Origin: Hondaea fermentalgiana
Lineage: Eukaryota; Sar; Bigyra; Thraustochytrida; Thraustochytriidae
Reading direction: 5' to 3'
DNA: 64,000 nucleotides
NCBI GenBank assembly: GCA_014084085.1
Contig: NPFB01000044.1
Span: 44,395 to 108,394 of the forward strand
In this document: piece after piece, positions 57,238 through 64,000 of the stretch
How positions within the stretch are numbered: position 1 is the first letter of the stretch
Layout: each line of letters begins with the position of its first letter
Notes under the pieces: model-generated
What the model was told of the DNA's origin: nothing
The model's database searches: none
The model's input: the letters and a program-made list of their open reading frames with translations, nothing else
Made by a program: the position numbers and the translations under genes

Positions 57238-60200
57238 TTATGATGACGGACTGACAGGATCTTCTTCTCTACGCGGACTCGACGTTGGAAATTCTGGAGT
57301 TGCTGAGGCAGAAAACAGCGCCTGATGGAGATTGGCGGCGCTATTGCGCAAAAACGTCCTCTCTGCGTCCTCGCCCCCGAGTTCGCGCAACTTTTGCAGC
57401 AAAAGAAACCGGTCCATCTCTTGATTGGCGAGCAAGAGCAAGAGACGAGCATTATCGCTTTGAAGAGCTCGTGACGAAAAGTCATCAAGACCTTGCGTTT
57501 GCACAGCCGGCGCAGTTCCAGCGTCTGACCTTCGCTGTGCCATGAGATCCATCTTGGCTTGCATGTCAGAGGATGGATCGTCGCTCGCCTCAAGAATCTC
57601 AACGGCAGCACCATATTCTGTAAATGCAGCAGCTAAATCAGAAGCAGCCAGAAGCCAGCTCTCGAGCGCATCGCCACGCACATTTGCGTCGCGAGCAGCC
57701 CGCGCTAAAAGAGGAAGGTGCTCGACTGCGCTCGAGGACGCCTCGTCTCGAAAAACGTCAAGCACACGCTGCAATACGGCGACAGCCTTGACATCCGATG
57801 CTCCATCACCGCGCAGCGTTTCGAGCTCCGTGCGCGCGGCGTCGAGTTGGGCGCGGAGGGACTCAACCTCGTCGCCGACGGTTTCCTGCTCCACTTCGGC
57901 GGAACGTGACTGGGCAAGTTGTGCCTGTGCCTGTGCCTGTTCGAGCTCACGCGTCTGCTGCTCAAGTTCGAGTTTTGCATTCTCAAGTTCAGCCGCGAGG
58001 TTGTCATTGTCTTGCTGCAGGTTATCAATGGTGCGTTGAAGGACTTTGAGCTCTTGGGCGTCAGCGACGGTATCTCCAGCAGCCTCGTCAATGTTGTTTG
58101 CTTTGATGACCTTACGTAACTGCCCAATTTCTTTGTCCTGCATTCGAATGATGTCCTTGTACTGCTCGCCGACGCGGACAAGGTTTCTGTACTTTTCCTG
58201 AAGCTGAGAAGGATCCTCGGAGAGGCCATTAGGATCGTCCCCATCCACGGCTTGATCTTCTCTTCCCGTGTACATGGCAATAATTGCCTCTTGGATGGCT
58301 TTTGCGCTCCGTTGCACTTGTTCAAAAAAGCGTTTGTCATAGCGCGGGATCTGGAGCAAGTCAAGCTCAGTGTGCGTTGGTTTGCCCAGAGCGTTCGCCT
58401 GCTGCTTGCGAGCCCGTTTGGAAAGACCAGCCATCTTTAGTTCAGGCAATCGCTCGAGGCGCGTGATGCGATCCGAAAAGACTTCAAAGCCGATTCGCCC
58501 CGAAATAAGGGCAAGAATGTCGTCGCGAGCTTTGGAACTTTTGACGGCGCGCAAGCTCAAGCCCACGCAAAGTGCCGCGAGACCCGCAATGTCAACATCT
58601 TCATGTGAAGAGCCCTGTGCGTTGGCCTGGACAACGCCAGCGGCGGCATCAAAGAGAACAAGACTAGCGGACGAGGCAAGCAATTTCTCTGCGACAATTG
58701 CACAACCATCTATCCAGAGCGCGAAGAGGCGAAAGAGAGCCAGAGCGCAGGTCTTGAGACGCGCGCGGGGCGAGGAAGCGTAGGCTCGCATTGCTTGCGC
58801 CAGGTCCTTGACAAAGATGTCAAAGAACTCGCCCTCCGCAAGCTCTACACCGTCCTCGCTTGCATCTCGACCTGCCCCGCCGCCATTGGGATCGCCACCG
58901 TTGACGTTTGATCGAGAGGAAATGGCAGAGGCAGCAACAGCAGAGAGCGATGCTTGGAGCTGCGAATTTTTGAAACCCGCGCGAGGGGCGCCTGCCGGGA
59001 TGCGGAGGGCAAGCTCTTGGCATGTCGCGTTGTCTCGTATGAGGGTTTCCATGAGCCGTCCAGCGCGACTGTGAACAACGCTCGCCTCAGCTTCTTGCTC
59101 TTCCTTGTCTTGCGCCGCCAAAGGATCAAGCTCCCCCGCCGTCGATGCGTGAGCGGCAGCTTTTGCAGAGGTGATGCAAACCACAGATGCGTCTGAAAGC
59201 GTCTCTGCAAGGAGGCGACCGGCAGGCGGCGCAACGAGGGAGCTGACGGCAACATCGGAAACGGATTCGGGAGGAGGCGTGAGTGCGTGGCCAACGACGC
59301 TGATCTGCACGGTCGGGTTATTGTACAAGAGACATTCAATAAAGTAGCTTGCAGCTGCCTTTTCCTCGACTGTGGCGGCATGTAGGGCGAGCAGCGTGGC
59401 CCCCGACGCGACGGTAGAGCGCGTGGAGATGCGCTGCTCTGCGCGAGGCATTGAGAGACCATGATGCAGATCTTTCTTGCGCGCGGCATCGTTGAGACGC
59501 AGGGCGACGCCCGCCGCGGAGGAAAGAGCGCTGTTTGCCGGCGCAACCACTTGCATGTGGAGAATTTGCTGCGCCACCATCTCATTGTCGCAGACAATGT
59601 CTCCAAGAAGGTAAAAGGCCTGCTGGCGAAGCTCTCCCCACGACACGAGCGAGTCCATATCATCGAGGGATCCACTGCCGATACTGTTGAAACGGGATCG
59701 GTCCAAGGCGTCCGAGGGAAGGCCCACGGCAATTTGGGCGATAGCCTCCACGACAGGAATACAGCCTCCTACGGTGGCCTGCATTTCGCGAAGTTGTGCA
59801 ACATGTCGCCGTCGAATTTCTGCCTCCTCATCTGCAGACATGACCATGTTTCTTTTGCTGCTGCTAGCTTTTCTGTCCTGCCCTCCGTCTTTACCATTCC
59901 CTTGCAGGTCTTGTGCGCCAGCGACTTGCTTGTTTTTGTTGAAATGATTCTGATCCTGCGATTCTTGCTGCAGGCGATGGCGACGATGTCGCTCGAGTAC
60001 GGCGGCTACAACTTCATCGGGGCGCGAAGTGGGGAAAACGTAGGCTCCGTCGGGATCAAACCACGGCTGGTCAAGAATCGGGCCGGGGCAAAGGCCAGAA
60101 ACGAGGTTGGATAAAAGTTCCAAGGCCTGTCGCATGTAGTGCAGCCGGACGGGGCTGCAATCTACATCAAAGGCAGCGGCGCTGAGCGGGGAGCCTGGTT

Positions 60201-61158
60201 CGTCATTTTGATCCTCGCGGCGACCAAAGCCACTTTCCATTCCGCTGTCATCGTGCGTAGCTGGTGGCTTTACCCTTGGCAATGCCAAGACGCCTTCGAG
60301 ACGCGACACCAGACCGCTCTGCGCAAAGAGTTTTTGGGTAAGAGGATTGCCGCGAAGGACCCAGTTCATGATTGTGAGACAGTCTACAACGATCATGTCA
60401 TTGTCGTATTGCTGTTCGATTTCTATGATCTGAAACAGCTTTGCAAAGCCATCCCTGAAGGCGACAAAATTTTGGAGTTGCTCGTTATTTTCTGTGAGTG
60501 AGCGAAGCAGGAGCAGCATTTCATTTCGGACGACCTCCTCATTGGCGTCAAGGACGTCGACCAATCGCTGCATGCCCGCGGGAGTTGTCTCGACTGACTT
60601 TTCCATTTGACTTGGCCGGTTGTTGCGAAGCGTCGTGAGCAGCTGGATGGTGGCAAGTCGTGTCCACTGCTCGGGGCTCACGAGGGCCTCGAGGAGGCTC
60701 TCGAACCAAGTCTTGTCTTCGAGGATGCGGTCTGTGTTTGCGAGCGGTGCCTGAAGCCACGCAAAACTCACGGCGCCCGTACCGCTGAGCGTGCTGGGAG
60801 CAGCATTTGGGATGAGCGAGGCGTCATCTTCCGGGGGCTCTTCGGCCTCGCAGGCCCGGTTGAGGACATCGAGCACGGTTTGCTTGATCTCCTCGTCCAG
60901 GTCTTTGCGAGCCACAAGCTCAAAAAGCGCGGGGAAGTTATCGCCAAGCGCCTGCTTGCTCACGGCGCCGCTCTTTTGTTCGCGGCCCGCCGCGGAGGCT
61001 TCCCCGAAGGCGAGTCGCTTGAGTGCTGTTGCTGCGTCGAGCCGCTCGGCGTCCATGGCCGCCGTTTGTACAGCACGGACAGCCTCTGCTACGCGGTTTG
61101 CGTCACCATTGCCGGCGCCGCCGGCGCCGCCGCTACCGAGCCCGCTCAGGAAGTCCAT
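57238..61158 (-). CDS. USO1: General vesicular transport factor p115 / Uso1 homologue
   Basis: A 1306-residue tethering protein that links ER-derived vesicles to the cis-Golgi. The N-terminal armadillo-fold head is recognisable: LDAATALKRLAFGEAS, WTRLATIQLLTTLRNNRPSQ, GMQRLVDVLDANEEVVRNEM, LLLLRSLTENNEQLQNFVAF and DCLTIMNWVLRGNPLTQKLF. These match p115 head repeats, including the conserved RNE/RND..LLL block. The head runs to about residue 930, followed by a coiled coil at about 1000-1115 (NLAAELENAKLELEQQTREL) and a second weaker helical region. Animal p115 is about 960 residues; the extra length comes from low-complexity inserts at about 370-450 (Asn/Gln/Lys-rich) and 765-800 (Gly/Asn-rich). 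The coil is much shorter than in yeast Uso1, and the acidic C-terminal tail is weak. Start: ATG 61158, first in frame. Confidence 0.88.
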   Translation of the reverse strand: MDFLSGLGSGGAGGAGNGDANRVAEAVRAVQTAAMDAERLDAATALKRLAFGEASAAGREQKSGAVSKQALGDNFPALFELVARKDLDEEIKQTVLDVLNRACEAEEPPEDDASLIPNAAPSTLSGTGAVSFAWLQAPLANTDRILEDKTWFESLLEALVSPEQWTRLATIQLLTTLRNNRPSQMEKSVETTPAGMQRLVDVLDANEEVVRNEMLLLLRSLTENNEQLQNFVAFRDGFAKLFQIIEIEQQYDNDMIVVDCLTIMNWVLRGNPLTQKLFAQSGLVSRLEGVLALPRVKPPATHDDSGMESGFGRREDQNDEPGSPLSAAAFDVDCSPVRLHYMRQALELLSNLVSGLCPGPILDQPWFDPDGAYVFPTSRPDEVVAAVLERHRRHRLQQESQDQNHFNKNKQVAGAQDLQGNGKDGGQDRKASSSKRNMVMSADEEAEIRRRHVAQLREMQATVGGCIPVVEAIAQIAVGLPSDALDRSRFNSIGSGSLDDMDSLVSWGELRQQAFYLLGDIVCDNEMVAQQILHMQVVAPANSALSSAAGVALRLNDAARKKDLHHGLSMPRAEQRISTRSTVASGATLLALHAATVEEKAAASYFIECLLYNNPTVQISVVGHALTPPPESVSDVAVSSLVAPPAGRLLAETLSDASVVCITSAKAAAHASTAGELDPLAAQDKEEQEAEASVVHSRAGRLMETLIRDNATCQELALRIPAGAPRAGFKNSQLQASLSAVAASAISSRSNVNGGDPNGGGAGRDASEDGVELAEGEFFDIFVKDLAQAMRAYASSPRARLKTCALALFRLFALWIDGCAIVAEKLLASSASLVLFDAAAGVVQANAQGSSHEDVDIAGLAALCVGLSLRAVKSSKARDDILALISGRIGFEVFSDRITRLERLPELKMAGLSKRARKQQANALGKPTHTELDLLQIPRYDKRFFEQVQRSAKAIQEAIIAMYTGREDQAVDGDDPNGLSEDPSQLQEKYRNLVRVGEQYKDIIRMQDKEIGQLRKVIKANNIDEAAGDTVADAQELKVLQRTIDNLQQDNDNLAAELENAKLELEQQTRELEQAQAQAQLAQSRSAEVEQETVGDEVESLRAQLDAARTELETLRGDGASDVKAVAVLQRVLDVFRDEASSSAVEHLPLLARAARDANVRGDALESWLLAASDLAAAFTEYGAAVEILEASDDPSSDMQAKMDLMAQRRSDAGTAPAVQTQGLDDFSSRALQSDNARLLLLLANQEMDRFLLLQKLRELGGEDAERTFLRNSAANLHQALFSASATPEFPTSSPRREEDPVSPSS

Positions 61159-62083
61159 AACTGCGTCGCTGTCAGCCTACCAGCCTGCCTGCCTCGCCCA
61201 CGCAGCTTTGGCGCTGCGTGGTTAGGATCGACCGTCTGTCTCTGCCAAGTTGAAATGTTTCTAGCACTTTACTAACGGCGTTGCGACCTGCGACGCTCGC
61301 CTAATCTTCGTTTTGCAAAGGCTGAAAGCTTGAGCTTGAGGGACCTGATAGAGGTCGGGCTAGAGATGAATCTTGAGCTGCTACTGATCGAACTTGAAGT
61401 GCCGGCCTCTTTTCCGATGAGTTGACCCGGAGCTGCGCGTGTGTATGTGTATGTATGTAAATCCACGAAGCAGCTTGGGTGCCTTCCTTTGCAAAAACAA
61501 AACAAAAAATGCATGCAAAGAAACCCCAGAGATTGCACAGGGTTTTATCGTCCTTGTAAATCACATAGCGCATTTTCTTTGCTTAGGCATCGCTTTGCCC
61601 TTGTGAATGACTTCCTCGATGACCAAATTCGGGCTTCCAAAGTGTGCTTAAAAATAGTTCCACCGCTGGCCAGAATTGAAAATCATTCACACACGAACTC
61701 CATGACTCTACCATATAATTTGCTGATTTGCTTTTGATCACATGTCTTCGACACCCTCCGAGGAGTGTCACTGCTGACCACAGCTTGCAGTCGATAAAGG
61801 ACGGCTGGATTGACCACAAGTTCATTGGACGACCGGAGAGCGACGCAAAAAGGCAAACTGACTGTGGATCCGAGTCATTCGCGAAATACAGCATCAAAGC
61901 ACTCGATTTATGTCCCAGCTGATCGAAAGAAAAGTAGCCAGTCCAGGCAAGAATCTGAGGAATGCAAGCATAGGGTAAGAAGGGAAGTTGTGGCAACGAG
62001 AAACAGCAGACCTTGCGTGCATTTTCAAGATTGCCTGGGTTGTTGACAGGAAATATCTTTTTTAGGGAGGGTGGTTTCTAGCA
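61159..62083. other. Intergenic between TrpRS 3' end and p115 promoter
   Basis: About 925 bp. A 137-codon minus-strand frame (61996-61583) has no known domain and a composition unlike the neighbours; I do not call it. GTATGT-like repeats lie near 61440-61460. No tRNA-like fold was seen. Confidence 0.55.
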
Positions 62084-63280
62084 TCAAGGGTTGGCCTTGG
62101 AAAAAGGCGTAAGACCCATAACCTGGTGCACGTCCTTCATTGTGATGCTGGCAATCTCAGCCGCGCGGTCAGCGCCGTCATCCAACACCTTGTAGATGAC
62201 GTCCCGATCGTCGAGGAGACGATGAACCTCGTCACCAATAGGGCAGATGACATCGACGAGGAGCTCTGTAAGATCATTCTTGAGTTCAGAGCACATTCGA
62301 CCATCGTAAGCGATGAGTTCATCCCGAAGGTCTGTGCCACGAAGAGCTGCGGAGATTGTGAGCAAGTTGAAAACAGCAGGGCGGTCATTCTTGCGGTCTG
62401 CGCGCGAGATGGCTCCGGCTGTGTCAGTGACAGCCTTTTTGATCTTGCGCGCAATATCATCGGCAGAGTCGGTGAGAAGGATACGCGATCCCTCGTTAGG
62501 ATCCGACTTGCTCATTTTCTTGTTGCCATCGCGCAAGCTCATAATGCGCGCGGCGCCGCTTTCCTGATAGATGGCATCAGGTGGTCTGAAAAGTTCAAGA
62601 TTGGCCCGGTCGTTGAATCGGTCAGCCATGTCACGCGTAAACTCAAGATGCTGCATCTGGTCATCGCCAACAGGTACGTGGGTGGGGTTGTACAAGAGAA
62701 TATCAGCCGCCATAAGCGAGGGGTAGGTGTACAGGCCGGCGGTGGCGTTCTCGCTCCGCTTGCCGGCCTTTTCTTTGAACTGCGTCATGCGATTGAGGCG
62801 GCCTACGGATGTGTAACACTGCATGATCCAGGCAAACTCGGAGTGCGCCGCGACGCGCGACTGCTGGAAGAGCACGGCTTGTTTGGGGTCAAGACCGCAC
62901 GCCAGGTAAGAGGCGACGAGCTCGAAGGACTTTTGCCGCAGGTTCTCCATATTTTTAGGCACAGTCATGGCATGCAAGTCTGCAATCATGAAGAGCGAAT
63001 GACCATCGGTCTTTTGCGCACGTGCTGCAAAGGAGAGGTCACCTTGATTCGCGGCGACCTCGGCGATGTCTTGATCGTAGGACTCCAGCGCCCTGCGGGC
63101 GTCCTCTTCGCTCAAGGGGCTCGCGTCGAGGGACAAGACGCCATTTTCCCGGGCCGAGTTGGAGACCGCCCTTTGCAGCCAGATCCAGCTGCGCAGAGCG
63201 CCCAGATAGTTGCCGAGCGTGGGCACGCCGCTCGGTGTGATGCCCGAGAGCACTTGCCGCACCACCGCCGTCGATGCCAT
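62084..63280 (-). CDS. Tryptophanyl-tRNA synthetase, bacterial/organellar type
   Basis: A 398-residue class I synthetase that charges tRNA-Trp. The HIGH-box equivalent is TLGNYLG (21-27) within GITPSGVPTLGNYLGAL; KMSKS is exact at 255-259, followed by DPNEGSRI. FMIADLHAMT, QQSRVAAHSEFAWIMQCYT, LMAADILLYNPTHVPVGDDQ and HLEFTRDMADRFN are bacterial-type TrpRS blocks, so this is the organellar enzyme (WARS2-like), not the cytosolic one. An insert of about 50 residues (40-92, with EEDARRALESYDQDIAEVA) separates the first strand from FMIADLHA and is absent from bacterial TrpRS. ATG 63280 gives no clear targeting peptide. The frame runs 71 codons further to a GTG at 63493 through a poly-Leu run and Arg-rich segment; a targeting exon may lie upstream. 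Confidence 0.92.
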   Translation of the reverse strand: MASTAVVRQVLSGITPSGVPTLGNYLGALRSWIWLQRAVSNSARENGVLSLDASPLSEEDARRALESYDQDIAEVAANQGDLSFAARAQKTDGHSLFMIADLHAMTVPKNMENLRQKSFELVASYLACGLDPKQAVLFQQSRVAAHSEFAWIMQCYTSVGRLNRMTQFKEKAGKRSENATAGLYTYPSLMAADILLYNPTHVPVGDDQMQHLEFTRDMADRFNDRANLELFRPPDAIYQESGAARIMSLRDGNKKMSKSDPNEGSRILLTDSADDIARKIKKAVTDTAGAISRADRKNDRPAVFNLLTISAALRGTDLRDELIAYDGRMCSELKNDLTELLVDVICPIGDEVHRLLDDRDVIYKVLDDGADRAAEIASITMKDVHQVMGLTPFSKANP

Positions 63281-63426
63281 GTCGCCGCCGACGGCCTCAG
63301 ACCCTGCCTGCCTCCCTCGGTCGCGTCCCGGACCCGGTCCCGTCCCAGGTCTCGCGCGGCTGCCGCAGCCAGCCCTCTCCGCTTCTCTGCTCCTCTCCCT
63401 TCGTCTCCAATTTGCGTGCTGCGCCG

Positions 63427-63458
<32 letters not shown>

Positions 63459-64000
63459 ACGACGAGCTCTTGCTCGCCTCGCCTCCTCTCCACAGCCTGC
63501 CTGAGGACCCTCTAAACTCCGGCCGCTGCCGGGGCCGGCCTAAAACAGGCCTAACCCCCACTGTTTTGGGTCCCTTTACCCGCCCCCGCCCCCTGGCGTC
63601 TGTACCGCCAATCGGTACCGGTACTAACCGTCCACGGCACAACTTGTCCGTACGCGTGCTGCTTCCACCACCTGCGCGTTGTGCAGGGATCCTCGCATCA
63701 GCCGCGAGGCCGGCCGGCCGGCAGGTTGCAAGCCGCAGGTGGGCGGCGATGCCCCGCCTGGAACTCGAGGCGGTGCGTGGCGCCGGAACTCGCCGTCGCG
63801 GGCACAGCGGCTGCGGGCCGCGGGTCGAGAATCGTCGAAAGGGTCGAAATAGCCTAGATACAGAAGAGCCCAAGCACGCGATGCCGCGCGAGACGATCGC
63901 TGCAAGGTCGACCGGATCGACCGACGCTCGCGCGCGCCGGGCGTCCCGCGCGAGCGAGCGAGGGAGGAGGTCCCCTCGCCCGCTCGCGGCCGCAGCTACG
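63281..64000. other. GC-rich region upstream of TrpRS to window end
   Basis: 720 bp, very GC-rich, with a CAG microsatellite at about 63434-63460 and GGCCGG/CCGGTACCGG palindromic sequence near 63610-63725. Open frames on both strands lack domains. It should hold the TrpRS promoter and perhaps that of a gene beyond the edge. Confidence 0.55.
63434..63460. repeat. CAG trinucleotide microsatellite
   Basis: About nine CAG units on the + strand, read as CTG on the TrpRS strand, 155 bp upstream of its ATG. In the upstream open frame it would encode poly-Leu. Confidence 0.85.

Noticed and set aside
61583..61996. 137-codon minus-strand frame between p115 and TrpRS
   Set aside because: No recognisable motif and codon use unlike neighbours; likely chance in a 925-bp gap.
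63281..63493. 71-codon extension of TrpRS through poly-Leu
   Set aside because: Begins at a GTG, and poly-Leu comes from a CAG/CTG microsatellite; not a convincing targeting peptide.

Overview
This is a gene-dense stretch of nuclear DNA from a protist. It is eukaryotic: there are three GT-AG introns that restore reading frames, and genes for the RNA exosome, PI4-kinase beta, the Golgi tether p115/USO1, neutral ceramidase and a dynamin-like GTPase. Introns are rare and short (79, 149 and 130 nt), reading frames are very long, and intergenic gaps are 0.2-1.1 kb. By inference this fits a stramenopile, most likely a thraustochytrid-like labyrinthulomycete; no marker in the window proves it.

Layout, left to right: a GT60-type GlcNAc-transferase cut by the left edge (-); MYG1 exonuclease (+); an ankyrin protein (-); a 2065-residue coiled-coil protein (+) followed after only 32 nt by an M14 carboxypeptidase (+); exosome subunit MTR3 (-) head to head with the tRNA methyltransferase TRMO (+); a small protein with four Cys/His repeats (+); bacterial-type TyrRS (-) head to head with uridine phosphorylase (+), then a nucleoside transporter (+); neutral ceramidase (-); a membrane protein with three tandem WH2-like motifs (+); a dynamin-like GTPase with an N-terminal J-like segment (+) and a frame-broken acidic tail; a 1608-residue GAF-like protein (-); PI4KB in two exons (+); a 2295-residue PDZ-like coiled-coil protein (-); a 2661-residue multi-C2, membrane-spanning, PH-ended protein in two exons (+); p115/USO1 (-); bacterial-type TrpRS (-).

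Functional themes: Golgi and membrane traffic or lipid signalling (PI4KB, p115, multi-C2/PH, dynamin-like, ceramidase, GT60); organelle translation and tRNA modification (TyrRS, TrpRS, TRMO); RNA turnover (MTR3, MYG1); and uridine uptake and cleavage (uridine phosphorylase next to an ENT carrier). The least familiar items are the WH2 membrane protein, the four-repeat Cys/His protein, the J-like/dynamin fusion and the giant C2/PH protein.

Several long open frames begin upstream at GTG or TTG in GC-rich leaders. I moved those starts to the first plausible ATG. No tRNA, rRNA, CRISPR array, or recognisable transposon coding sequence was found.
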